Assembly (NCBI GenBank): GCA_964467255.1
Contig: CAYXPR010000010.1
Coordinates: 27,452 to 91,451, forward strand
DNA: 64,000 bases
DNA from: CAYXPR01 sp964467255
Lineage (GTDB): Bacteria; Pseudomonadota; Alphaproteobacteria; Rickettsiales; RGZB01
Direction: 5' to 3'
Part shown: piece by piece, positions 1-8,153 of the stretch
Layout of the letters: every line of letters begins with the position of its first letter
Numbering within the stretch: position 1 is the stretch's first letter
The notes under the pieces: generated by a model
The model's database searches: none
Told to the model about the DNA's origin: nothing
What the model saw: the letters and a program-made list of their open reading frames with translations, nothing else
Program-made: the position numbers and the translations under genes

Positions 1-2
1 TT

Positions 3-860
3 GACGACACACTGTTGCAGGTGGGTCAGTTCAAGGAATCTTTCGGTATGGATCAGTTAACGAGCAGCAACCATATCAACTTTATTGAACGCTCATCGGT
101 AGATATTTTCTCGCCTGCGCGTCATATCGGTTTGGCCGCTTCACGCTTTGGCAATAACTGGTCGGCCACCGCTGGCTTGTTTGGCGACACGGCAGGCACC
201 ACCTCTACTGACGACGAGGCAAAAGACTTCACCGGCCGCGTAACCTACGCGCCTGTGAACGAAAAGGGTCGCGTCGTGCATGTGGGTGTAGCTGGTAGCC
301 ACCGCACGCCGGATAACGCAACCGACAGCATCAAGTTTGAGTCGCGCCCCGAAACACGCCTCACCAGCATTAAGTCAGTTGGCACCGGCACGCTGACGGG
401 TGTGGATAACGTGTTACTCACAGGCCTTGAAGGTGCAGCGCAATATGACGCGTTCACTTTCCAGTCTGAACTGGTGAATGCTAAGGTAAACCGCGAAGGC
501 AACCCAGACGCGGACTTCCGCGGCTGGTATGCGCAAGGTTCTTACGCACTCACGGGTGAGAAAAAATCCTACTCCGTACAGGATGGGGCATTTAAGCGCA
601 TCAGCCCTGCCGTTCCTTTCAACCCATCAGAAGGCACCTATGGTGCGTGGGAAGTAGCTGCACGTTATAGCAGCCTCGACCTGAATGATGGCACGGTCAC
701 CGGCGGTGAAATGGACAACGTAACGCTGGGCCTTAACTGGTACCCCAATGCGAACGTACGCTTCATGGCGAACTACATCATCGTGAACACGGATGAAAAC
801 GCCACCGTAGCGGATGACAGCCCAGAAGTGGCTGCCGTGCGCGCGCAGTTTGACTTCTAA
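3..860 (+). CDS. Phosphate-selective porin O/P family, 3' part
   Basis: This is the C-terminal 285 or so residues of an outer-membrane beta-barrel. The reading frame is open to the left edge (DDTLLQVGQFKESFGMDQ), so the start lies outside the window. The phrase QVGQFKESFGMDQLTSSN followed by FIERS is characteristic of the OprP/OprO-type porin family (Pfam Porin_O_P). Barrel-like alternation continues (GLNWYPNANVRFMANY) and the chain ends in aromatic-rich AQFDF with a terminal Phe, the usual outer-membrane insertion signal. It probably lets anions or phosphate cross the outer membrane; the substrate is inferred from family only. It faces the phage-relic lysozyme gene convergently across a hairpin. 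Confidence 0.85.
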   Translation, partial: DDTLLQVGQFKESFGMDQLTSSNHINFIERSSVDIFSPARHIGLAASRFGNNWSATAGLFGDTAGTTSTDDEAKDFTGRVTYAPVNEKGRVVHVGVAGSHRTPDNATDSIKFESRPETRLTSIKSVGTGTLTGVDNVLLTGLEGAAQYDAFTFQSELVNAKVNREGNPDADFRGWYAQGSYALTGEKKSYSVQDGAFKRISPAVPFNPSEGTYGAWEVAARYSSLDLNDGTVTGGEMDNVTLGLNWYPNANVRFMANYIIVNTDENATVADDSPEVAAVRAQFDF

Positions 861-868
861 TAACGCTT

Positions 869-896
869 ACGGGGCGGCGCTAACCTGCCGCCCCGT
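869..896 (+). terminator. Hairpin at the end of the porin gene
   Basis: A perfect 10-bp stem (869-878 with 887-896, ACGGGGCGGC and its complement) encloses an 8-nt loop, 9 nt after the porin stop codon. The downstream side is only moderately T-rich (ATAATTC), so termination may be imperfect. The hairpin also contains the last codons and stop of the opposing lysozyme gene. Confidence 0.6.
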
Positions 897-1317
897 ATAA
901 TTCTGCCTCCGCCTGCCTGCGGCGAATAAGACCCGGCAATTTCCTGCCACCTGCCCACACCCAGCGCATTAATTCTTCCGGCACTTCATCATCATAGCAA
1001 TGATTTACTTTCTGCCGTAGTGTAGAACGCTGAAACGCAGCACCACCCAGATTAAACACAAAACTTGTCAGCGCATCAAATTGCGTTTGCCGCAAGTTGC
1101 GGCGTGTTAAACGCAGCAGGCTTTTTTCTGCCTGAATCACATCCTGCCTCAGTAGTGCTTCAGCCTGTAATGCATCAATCTTGCTTGGAAAATATTCGTT
1201 TTTTCGTATTAGGTGGCCGTAGCCAATAGTAGGAAGTCCTGCCGCATCGGCATAGATATGTGCAGAAAAACCCTCAAATTCTTTAATGAGCAATAACCCT
1301 CGCGTGGAAAGTTTCAT
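880..1317 (-). CDS. Phage-type lysozyme (GH24 endolysin)
   Basis: A 145-residue protein that should hydrolyse the MurNAc-GlcNAc bond of peptidoglycan. It matches the T4/P21 lysozyme fold: Glu15-Gly, Asp24 and Thr30 reproduce the T4 Glu11/Asp20/Thr26 spacing exactly (EGF...YADAAGLPTIGYGH), and QFDALTSFVFNLG is the conserved core helix. No signal peptide or anchor is obvious, so release would depend on the holin upstream. It overlaps the holin gene by 4 nt (ATGA), a typical coupled lysis cassette. It is full length for the family and looks functional, although its other phage neighbours are damaged. Confidence 0.9.
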   Translation of the reverse strand: MKLSTRGLLLIKEFEGFSAHIYADAAGLPTIGYGHLIRKNEYFPSKIDALQAEALLRQDVIQAEKSLLRLTRRNLRQTQFDALTSFVFNLGGAAFQRSTLRQKVNHCYDDEVPEELMRWVWAGGRKLPGLIRRRQAEAELYGAAG

Positions 1318-1739
1318 GCCCTGCCTGAGGCCTTATTCAGCGCACGCTGGCCAAAATAAAAACTGATGATGCCCGCGAAAATCGCCTGATCTTCTTCCGT
1401 CCATAACTGCCAATAGAGTTGGTCGGTGTAGAGCGAGCATTTAATGGCGGCATAAAGGAAAAAAAATCCATAGGCTACCACGGGCCGCACCGTGCCGTTC
1501 AGCGCATCCACCCAGCGAATGCCCGTGCGGTAGGTGCGATAGAGCTGCGTGCGCTCCGCAATATCGGCATAGGCACCAATTTCCTGCATGCGCTGTAACG
1601 CAATATTTTCCTGTGCTTTCATTTGCAACTTTAGCATTTCCACCTCATGCGCGCGCTCGGCTTTGTTGCGCCAGAACTTCATAAATTCCGGAAAGGCTGC
1701 ACCGAAGAAGCCAATCAGGGCACCGAACAGTGAAATCAT
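1314..1739 (-). CDS. GTA/phage-type holin with three TM segments
   Basis: 141 residues with a hydrophobic N-terminus (about residues 2-18), a charged helix rich in Glu, Lys and Gln (20-60), then two more membrane segments (about 84-104, RPVVAYGFFFLYAAI, and 118-135, AIFAGIISFYFGQRAL). This layout and the C-terminal FYFGQRA resemble the Pfam family 'Holin of 3TMs, for gene-transfer release' (GTA_holin_3TM), recalled from memory. Its role would be to permeabilise the inner membrane so that the adjacent lysozyme reaches peptidoglycan. It starts 3 nt after the portal-fusion gene stop and overlaps the lysozyme gene by 4 nt, so all three are probably cotranscribed. Confidence 0.75.
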   Translation of the reverse strand: MISLFGALIGFFGAAFPEFMKFWRNKAERAHEVEMLKLQMKAQENIALQRMQEIGAYADIAERTQLYRTYRTGIRWVDALNGTVRPVVAYGFFFLYAAIKCSLYTDQLYWQLWTEEDQAIFAGIISFYFGQRALNKASGRA

Positions 1740-1742
1740 TTT

Positions 1743-2528
1743 TTATTTCCCCATTGCTTTATCGAGCTTCACTTCAATCCGCATGGCCTGCTCTTTTAAA
1801 CCTTCCACACGCTCTTCCACGCGACCCATGCGTTCGATGACCATCGTGTTTTGCTTCATCCACTGTTCCAGCACACCAACCCTTGCTTCAACCGGAGAAA
1901 GACCGTACCAGTCATTTAGGGGATGAAATGTCTTCAAATGCAATATCGCTGAGCGGCCATTGGCGCGGTCCACATTAAAACGCCTGACAGTATTGCCCAC
2001 CGCATATTGATAGCCCTGCGGCATGCAGTCCTTGCCGGAAATCACCGACACACGGTCAGGCCGCAAGATATGGAGTTCACGTGGCGGCAAGCCGGAAGCA
2101 CTGACGGCCTGCACAAATGCATTACCGCTAATCATGCGGCAGCTATAGAGATTCTCAAAAAACTCTGTATTGCTCTGGCAGGGGTTCGGCATAGTTAGCA
2201 GTTTTAAAAGCGGATGCTGGCGGAGCTCTTCTTTTGCATCCTGCTCTATTCTGAATAACTTCCACGGCACGCTAGCCGCGCCTTGGGTAATAAGGTTAAT
2301 GCAGCGATACGCAATCACGTTGCGGATATAAGCTTCGTCGGCGAATTTGCCATATTCACGCGGCATCCACACTGCCTTGCCCGGTGCGTGCACATAACTT
2401 TGATACCAGCGCACATTTGCCATTTCTTCTATGCCCTGTTTTTTTTCAGTCACATTGTTTTTGAGCACTTGGCGCAAGCGTTTAAGAACGCTACCGCCAT
2501 GCGGTGCTTTTGTATGCATCACAGCCAT
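1743..2528 (-). CDS. Truncated phage portal fused to a coiled coil
   Basis: 261 residues. Residues about 35-214 read as the N-terminal half of an HK97-type portal protein (IRNVIAYRCINLITQG; HPLLKLLTMPNP; LYSCRMISGNAFVQ; LRPDRVSVI; LHLKTFHPLNDWYGLSPVEA). Where family members continue into the long clip and stem helices, this one switches at about residue 215 (near position 1886) to a short amphipathic helix (VIERMGRVEERVEGLK, then IEVKLDKAMGK) and stops. Normal portals have about 380-430 residues, so the channel-forming half is missing. The tail resembles small XhlA-like coiled-coil proteins that often precede holins. The simplest reading is an internal deletion joining portal to the lysis cassette. 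A working portal is unlikely. Confidence 0.75.
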   Translation of the reverse strand: MAVMHTKAPHGGSVLKRLRQVLKNNVTEKKQGIEEMANVRWYQSYVHAPGKAVWMPREYGKFADEAYIRNVIAYRCINLITQGAASVPWKLFRIEQDAKEELRQHPLLKLLTMPNPCQSNTEFFENLYSCRMISGNAFVQAVSASGLPPRELHILRPDRVSVISGKDCMPQGYQYAVGNTVRRFNVDRANGRSAILHLKTFHPLNDWYGLSPVEARVGVLEQWMKQNTMVIERMGRVEERVEGLKEQAMRIEVKLDKAMGK

Positions 2529-2607
2529 AAGAACCTTTAATTGGTGAATGAATCCGTTCGTGGAGAGGTATAATTTTTTGAGCTTATAATTACATCCTAT
2601 GATGCAC

Positions 2608-2632
2608 CCCCCATACCCGGAAGGGGGTTTTT
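2608..2632 (+). terminator. Rho-independent-like hairpin reading on the plus strand
   Basis: CCCCC (2608-2612) pairs with GGGGG (2623-2627) and is followed directly by TTTTT (2628-2632). The T-run is on the plus strand, yet both flanking genes are on the minus strand. It could stop antisense transcription, or it may simply be a stable hairpin in the 123-nt spacer between terL and the portal remnant. Confidence 0.4.
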
Positions 2633-2651
2633 CAAAATTATTTCTGGTCGA

Positions 2652-4064
2652 CTAAAATCGGCGAATATCCGGCTTATGCAGCTGCTTTTTCTTTTCCCAA
2701 ATCAGATATTGCGATGTGGAATCCACCTGATCATCATGCCGCGCAGAAGGAAATGTGAATAGCTCCGCTTTATATTCCTCTAGCCATACCGCCCGCATGG
2801 GTAGCTTCACCAACCCAGCTTCAAATAATGTAAGAACGGAAATAAGGCGCTGCATTTTATCTGTGTTCGCTGAAAGCGCGATAACCGGAAAGCGCGAAGA
2901 TGATTTTAAATCCTGTATCAGTGATTGGCCTGAGGCTTTGTCTTCAATCAATATCGCCTGTGGTTGCCACTCTATTGCCAGTGCCTCGGCCTTTTTTCGT
3001 AAGTCCGGATAATTTAATTTTTCACGACATACATCCAGCAGGTAATAGCCATCTTGCTGCCGCGCCCATGTGGTGCACACAGAATAATCGCTGTTATCCG
3101 CAACCTTTATGGCCGTATCCCAGCTTTGAATGATGGGGCAGGATTGACTATCCACCTTATCGTAATATTGGCACCAATGCTTCTGCACGAGCGTTCCTTT
3201 TTCAGGGCTGGGTGTTTGCAGATATTGGGCGCGGAAAGCCTCATCACCCATTTCTTTTCGTATTGCGGCTAGTGCACCAATGTTCTCGCGGGCGGGCTGT
3301 AATGCCTCGCCGGATTTAACCTTGTGTACCGCCCAGCCTGTGTCATATTCTTTGTCTTCCTGTGCGATTGCAGGGAGTGCAAGCACCTGCCAGCCACCCT
3401 TCTCTATCAGGTAACCGGTTAAATCCTCCGCGTGCAGGCGCTGCATCACCAACACCACAACCGCCTTTTCTTTTTCGTCGGCACGGCTTATGAATATCTG
3501 CTCAAACCATTCAATTGTTCTCTGGCGGTAGTCGCGCTTGTGAATATGAAGTGGGTTTTGGGGGTCATCCACAATCAGGTAATTACCGCCCTCCCCGGTA
3601 ATGCCGCTGTGCGTAGAAACTGCTAGCCTGAAACCACGCTGCGCGAGGGTAAATTTATATTTTTCATTTTGGTCGTGTGCAAATCTGGCCTTTGGGAATG
3701 TTTCTTTGTACCAATCCGATTGCATGAGAAGCCTTGTATCCAGCGAATGTTTGGCCGCCAAATGCCGCGCATAGCTTGCCACCAGAATGCGGCGTGTACT
3801 GTCTTTCCCCAACATCCACGCAGGCCATGCGACCGAAACACAGAGCGATTTCAAATAGCGCGGCGGCATATTGATAATCAAACGCCTTATTTTTCCTTCG
3901 GCACATTGCTCCAAATAATGCGCAATTAGTTCGATATGCCAGTTTGTGGTGAAGATGCTGCCGGGATGTACGGTTTCCACTGATTTTGAAATGAAGCTGT
4001 AAAAATCATTTCTCAGCAGGCTGGCATGAGCGGTCTTCGCCAACGACTGACAGTCTTCGGGCAT
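2652..4064 (-). CDS. terL: Phage terminase large subunit
   Basis: 470 residues, full length for GTA/phage TerL. The N-terminal ATPase has the PPRYLKS Walker A variant (residues 67-73) common in alphaproteobacterial terminases, preceded by NWHIELIAHYLEQC. Walker B is YLIVDDPQ, followed by a coupling region (VVLVMQRLHAEDLTG). The C-terminal RNase H-like nuclease keeps its acidic residues: SWDTA, LIEDKASGQSL and ARHDDQVDS. It would cut and pump DNA into a capsid. No reading-frame damage is visible, unlike the portal gene that follows. It overlaps the small upstream gene by 59 nt. Its preservation without capsid genes nearby is notable. Confidence 0.9.
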   Translation of the reverse strand: MPEDCQSLAKTAHASLLRNDFYSFISKSVETVHPGSIFTTNWHIELIAHYLEQCAEGKIRRLIINMPPRYLKSLCVSVAWPAWMLGKDSTRRILVASYARHLAAKHSLDTRLLMQSDWYKETFPKARFAHDQNEKYKFTLAQRGFRLAVSTHSGITGEGGNYLIVDDPQNPLHIHKRDYRQRTIEWFEQIFISRADEKEKAVVVLVMQRLHAEDLTGYLIEKGGWQVLALPAIAQEDKEYDTGWAVHKVKSGEALQPARENIGALAAIRKEMGDEAFRAQYLQTPSPEKGTLVQKHWCQYYDKVDSQSCPIIQSWDTAIKVADNSDYSVCTTWARQQDGYYLLDVCREKLNYPDLRKKAEALAIEWQPQAILIEDKASGQSLIQDLKSSSRFPVIALSANTDKMQRLISVLTLFEAGLVKLPMRAVWLEEYKAELFTFPSARHDDQVDSTSQYLIWEKKKQLHKPDIRRF

Positions 4065-4392
4065 AGGCTTTTAGCCTTTCCATATCATTTTCGGGTATGT
4101 CTTTTGTTTCTTCCGGTGGGCCATCGCATGCAATATCCTGCAATCGCGTTAGCACCTGCGTAAGCTTCACGAGCACAGAGAGCGGTGATTCTTTGCCATT
4201 CCAAAACGTGGTGTTCTCCTGGTTCCCTGCGCATGCTTGCTGCGTATATTCGTCCAGCGCATGCAGCATTCTCTGCGCAATAATGCGTATGGTTTCTACT
4301 TCATTTGCCATACTTTTTTGTAAGGGCGGATGACGCTGCTGATAGGACGTCAGAACGTCACGAACATTAGAATGTGGATTTTCCGGATGCAT
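4006..4392 (-). CDS. Small protein before terL, candidate small terminase
   Basis: 128 residues, not recognised by sequence. It is mainly charged and helical (TIRIIAQRMLHALDEYT; VLVKLTQVLTRLQDI; DMERLKAYARRL). It lies immediately 5' of terL and overlaps it by 59 nt, the position of the small terminase subunit in phages and gene transfer agents, so a TerS-like DNA-recognition role is inferred from position only. The ATG at 4392 has no clear ribosome binding site because a hairpin lies directly upstream; an internal ATG at 4311 (101 residues) is an alternative start. Confidence 0.5.
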   Translation of the reverse strand: MHPENPHSNVRDVLTSYQQRHPPLQKSMANEVETIRIIAQRMLHALDEYTQQACAGNQENTTFWNGKESPLSVLVKLTQVLTRLQDIACDGPPEETKDIPENDMERLKAYARRLSVVGEDRSCQPAEK

Positions 4393-4422
4393 AAAGGGAT
4401 AGCATTACTATGCTATCCCTTT
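4393..4422. other. 12-bp perfect inverted repeat in a 50-bp spacer
   Basis: AAAGGGATAGCA (4393-4404) and its exact complement (4411-4422) flank a 6-nt loop, with an outer TTCCGG/CCGGAA pair at 4381-4386 and 4430-4435. It sits between the protease stop and the start of the small pre-terL gene, both on the minus strand. It could end the protease transcript, although there is no minus-strand T-run, or occlude translation of the next gene. Confidence 0.5.
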
Positions 4423-4442
4423 GCTTTTTCCGGAAGGGTGAA

Positions 4443-5984
4443 TTACGCGATGATAAAATTGGTCGGAGCAATATCGGTAACACCCAGAATGGTGATGCTG
4501 TTACCTAAGCCAAAATCAATAAACAGGCCGCTTTCCAGCACCGTGGTTTTAGTGTTGATGATATCATCAATAGACGCGGACAACACCGATGAAACCTGAA
4601 TGCGGTCTTCGCCTAAGTTAAAATCTTCAATAATGTCAGTGCCGCAATTGGCGCCAAACACGAAGATGTCGGCATTTGCTCCACCATTAAGCCTGTCATT
4701 GCCAAGGTCCCCACCCACAATATCTGCGCCCGTACCACCAAAAAGCTGGTCAGTGCCCTGCCCGCCTTTTAGCGTGTCGTTCCCTGCATCACCTGTGATA
4801 ATGTCATTACCCTCGTTACCATTGACCGTATCATTCCCTGCGCCTGCAGTGAGGATATCATCATCAAAATTACCATTCACGGTATCGTTGCCGTTACCAC
4901 CCTGAACGTTATCGGCCCCTTTGCCTCCACGTGCAAAGTCATCACCTTCGCCGCCAATAATCGTATCTGCGCCAAGGTTGCCGTTGATATCATCATTCCC
5001 GGCACCACCATCCACAGAATCCCTATTCTTACCAGAGGTGATGCGGTTTCCGAGGCTGTTACCGAATATGATGTCCCCGCCCTGACCAGAACGTGCATTC
5101 TCAATATTTGAACCAAACGCCAGCCATATGAACGTGCCCGTGCCAGCATCGCGATTGCCCACTTCCGTTACATTCTGGAAGCCTTCGCGCAGGTCTACAA
5201 TCACATTCCCCGCATAGCCGATGGTAGAAAGCATATCCGTACCACCCGCATCCCAAAGCGTTCTCGCCTGCGTGGCCGTTCCATCATATTCATAGGTGTT
5301 GTCACCCGCGTTATAGCTACGGTTTGCGCCATAAATATACTGGATGACCGCGATGTCATAAATCATCAGGCTCGAAGGGCGGATGTTCTCTGTTACGTCA
5401 CCGGGATTAAAGTCTGGGAATGTACTGTTCATCACCGTGGCATCGGTGGTTTGTTCGGCAGCACTCAGCGTGGTGCCATCCTGCGATTCTGCCGCATCAG
5501 GGTGGGCAAGGCCTAGTGCATGGCCAATCTCATGCAGCATCGTCACGAAGCCTTCGTCACCCGCAGAAAGCGTGGTGCCTTCTCGCGCAACATCCACGTC
5601 TGCTGCTGTAATCGTACTATCCGTGGGCGGGCCACTCACGGCAAAGGGGAAGCTCGTCAATCCCAAAATACCAGAGCCAATCGTTTGTGGCGCAGCAAAA
5701 ATAAGCGGCACGCTATCGAGGTTATCTTGGTTACCGATAACACGTACTTGCTGCTGTTGGTTGTTGATAGAAGAAACAATCTGGTAGTCGAATGAAATAT
5801 TCGCCACGTTAGAAAATTCACGAAGAGCAGCCGTTGTTGCAAGGCGCAAATCATCCGCCACGTTTAATTCACTACTGGCGCGAATCGTGTAATCGATACT
5901 GGCACTGGAGCCAACCCTGCCAGTCCATGACCAGCCGGAAATAAGGGCGTTGATTTGTGACGAGCTGGATAAATTCAGTGCCAT
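4443..5984 (-). CDS. Serralysin-like M10 metalloprotease with RTX repeats
   Basis: 513 residues. The catalytic zinc motif is complete (HEIGHALGLAH, residues 151-161), followed by the Met-turn (SLMIYD, Met207) and the IQYIYGAN stretch typical of serralysins. From about residue 300 to 440 it carries glycine/aspartate nonapeptide repeats (for example GGAGNDDIN, GGEGDDFAR, GGQGTDQLF), which bind calcium. There is no N-terminal signal peptide; the C-terminus (ITILGVTDIAPTNFIIA) suits type I secretion. No T1SS genes lie in the window, so export must rely on a distant transporter. It probably degrades extracellular protein. It has its own promoter just after parE and a good ribosome binding site (AGGGGA). 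Confidence 0.92.
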   Translation of the reverse strand: MALNLSSSSQINALISGWSWTGRVGSSASIDYTIRASSELNVADDLRLATTAALREFSNVANISFDYQIVSSINNQQQQVRVIGNQDNLDSVPLIFAAPQTIGSGILGLTSFPFAVSGPPTDSTITAADVDVAREGTTLSAGDEGFVTMLHEIGHALGLAHPDAAESQDGTTLSAAEQTTDATVMNSTFPDFNPGDVTENIRPSSLMIYDIAVIQYIYGANRSYNAGDNTYEYDGTATQARTLWDAGGTDMLSTIGYAGNVIVDLREGFQNVTEVGNRDAGTGTFIWLAFGSNIENARSGQGGDIIFGNSLGNRITSGKNRDSVDGGAGNDDINGNLGADTIIGGEGDDFARGGKGADNVQGGNGNDTVNGNFDDDILTAGAGNDTVNGNEGNDIITGDAGNDTLKGGQGTDQLFGGTGADIVGGDLGNDRLNGGANADIFVFGANCGTDIIEDFNLGEDRIQVSSVLSASIDDIINTKTTVLESGLFIDFGLGNSITILGVTDIAPTNFIIA

Positions 5985-6009
5985 AGCTTCCCCTTGTTTT
6001 ATGCCTTAC

Positions 6010-6038
6010 ATTTTACATTCCATAAAACGCAAAGTCCA
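6010..6038 (-). promoter_or_regulatory. Sigma70-like promoter for the RTX protease
   Basis: On the minus strand TGGACT (6033-6038), a 17-nt spacer and TAAAAT (6010-6015). It lies in the 66-bp gap between the parE stop and the protease ATG, followed by the AAGGGGAAGC ribosome binding site. Read by eye. Confidence 0.5.
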
Positions 6039-6050
6039 CCTTTTCAGGGG

Positions 6051-8045
6051 TTAAATATCAAGGTTATCGGCAAGCTTATCCTTCAGAATTTCCGTGCGCT
6101 CTTGAATAAATTGTAAGCGCAACTCCGGCTTTTTACCCATAAGGCGCTCTACTTTTTGTGCTGTCTGTGCCTGCGCAATCGTTTCAAACGTTACTTTTTG
6201 CAGCACACGCGTGGCAGGGTTCATGGTGGTTTCCTTCAGCTGTGGCGCTGTCATTTCGCCCAAGCCTTTAAAGCGTCCAATTTCCACATGCTGGCGGCCC
6301 TTTGAGAGCTCAGCCACGATGGTATCTTTTTCTGCATCCGTTTTGGCATAGCGCGTGGTGTTACTCTGCGTAATGCGGTACAGCGGCGGCTGAGCAAGAT
6401 ACAAATGCCCGTTTTCAATCAACTGGGGCATTTCACGGAAGAAATACGTCATGAGCAGCGACGCAATGTGCGCGCCATCTACGTCAGCATCCGTCATGAT
6501 AACCACTTTGCCATAGCGCAGTTGCGATTCGTTATAATGATCGCCCGAGCCGCAACCCAGTGCCAGTAACATGTCGCTTATTTCCTGATTCGCCTTAATT
6601 TTATCCACCGTGGCACTCGCCACATTCAGGATTTTGCCACGCAGCGGCAATACCGCCTGTGTTTCACGGTTACGCGCCTGCTTGGCAGAACCACCCGCGG
6701 AATCACCCTCCACGAGGAAAATTTCTGTTTGCTCCTGAAGTTCCTGCGTACAATCCGCAAGTTTTCCCGGTAGGCGCAGCTTCTGTACGATGCTTTTACG
6801 GCTAACCGCCTTGTTATTTTTGCGGCGCTGACGGTCTTCTGCTTTTTCGATAAAGAATTCCAGCAGCTTATTTGCTTCATCGGGGTTGCGGCTCAGCCAG
6901 TGATCAAAATGGTCACGCATGGCATTTTCTACAAAGCGCGACACGCCGCTGCTTACCAACTTCTCTTTCGTCTGGCCTTGGAATTGCGGCTCACGGTAGA
7001 AGAGCGATAAAATCACATAGGCGCTTTCAAACACGTCATCGGCGGTAATTTGCGCAGCTTTTTTATTATTCACCATCTCACCGTAATCGCGCACGCCTTT
7101 GGTAATGGCGTTCCTTAAACCATATTCATGCGTGCCGCCTTGCGAGGTCACAATCGTATTGCAGTAAGAATGCACAAAGCCATCTTCATGAATGGGCCAG
7201 TGAATCGCCCACTCTACTCTGCCCATATTTTCCGCGAGCGGCGCATCACCAATAAATGGCTCCGGTGTTACCGTGCGCAAATCGTGCAGCTCTTCTTTCA
7301 GGAAATCTTGTAAGCCGTTCGGAAAGTGAATCGTATCCTGCGGAGGTACCGTATCCTTGCCTGTAATCAGCGCAGGGTCACACGACCAGCGGATTTCAAC
7401 GCCGCGAAACAGATATGCTTTCGAGCGGATGAAGCTGTATACACGCTGCGGCTTAAGGCGCGCCTTCGCGCCGAAAATATCAGGATCAGGGTGGAACGAA
7501 ATCGTCGTGCCACGGCGGTTGCTGGCTGCGCCTGCTTTTTCAAGTTTACCGAGTGCGGCCCCACGGGAATAATGCTGCTTCCAAAGAATTTTATCGCGCG
7601 CCACTTCTACTTCAAGTCTGTCAGACAGCGCGTTCACCACAGAGATCCCCACACCATGCAATCCGCCTGAGGTTTGGTATACCTTGCCGCCAAATTTACC
7701 GCCGGAGTGTAGCGTGGTCAGAATAATTTCAAGCGCCGATTTTTTAGGGAATTTCGGGTGCGGATCCACCGGAATACCGCGGCCATTATCACGAATGGTC
7801 AGCGTGCCATCTGCGGCCAGCTCCACTTCAATACGGCTGGCATGACCTGCCACCACTTCATCCATGGCGTTGTCGAATACTTCCACCATCAAGTGGTGCA
7901 TGGCAGATTCATCCGTGCCGCCAATATACATGCCAGGGCGGCGGCGCACAGGCTCTAGGCCTTCAAGCACCTCAATGTCTTTTGCCGAATATTCTTCTTT
8001 TTTGCCGGCTTTTGCCGCTTTGCTGCTGAAAAGATCGTCTGTCAT
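6051..8045 (-). CDS. parE: DNA topoisomerase IV subunit B
   Basis: 664 residues. The GHKL ATPase has VFDNAMDE, RDNGRGIPV and GGLHGVGISVVNALS; the TOPRIM domain has EGDSAGGSAKQ, PLRGKILNVASA and DADVDGAHI; the C-terminus has the RFKGLGEM motif. The length and the VNALSD-type sequence without the GyrB insertion favour ParE over GyrB. With ParC (not in the window) it decatenates daughter chromosomes and relaxes supercoils, using ATP. It lies 108 nt downstream of gltD on the same strand. Confidence 0.95.
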   Translation of the reverse strand: MTDDLFSSKAAKAGKKEEYSAKDIEVLEGLEPVRRRPGMYIGGTDESAMHHLMVEVFDNAMDEVVAGHASRIEVELAADGTLTIRDNGRGIPVDPHPKFPKKSALEIILTTLHSGGKFGGKVYQTSGGLHGVGISVVNALSDRLEVEVARDKILWKQHYSRGAALGKLEKAGAASNRRGTTISFHPDPDIFGAKARLKPQRVYSFIRSKAYLFRGVEIRWSCDPALITGKDTVPPQDTIHFPNGLQDFLKEELHDLRTVTPEPFIGDAPLAENMGRVEWAIHWPIHEDGFVHSYCNTIVTSQGGTHEYGLRNAITKGVRDYGEMVNNKKAAQITADDVFESAYVILSLFYREPQFQGQTKEKLVSSGVSRFVENAMRDHFDHWLSRNPDEANKLLEFFIEKAEDRQRRKNNKAVSRKSIVQKLRLPGKLADCTQELQEQTEIFLVEGDSAGGSAKQARNRETQAVLPLRGKILNVASATVDKIKANQEISDMLLALGCGSGDHYNESQLRYGKVVIMTDADVDGAHIASLLMTYFFREMPQLIENGHLYLAQPPLYRITQSNTTRYAKTDAEKDTIVAELSKGRQHVEIGRFKGLGEMTAPQLKETTMNPATRVLQKVTFETIAQAQTAQKVERLMGKKPELRLQFIQERTEILKDKLADNLDI

Positions 8046-8153
8046 TGACCCGCTACATATCGAAAAATCGGTTATTTCACACCTATGGTGTAGAAAAAAC
8101 CATGCGAGAGTGCAAGAAAAATCGCAGTTTTCAGCGGATTTAGCTCTCTAATG

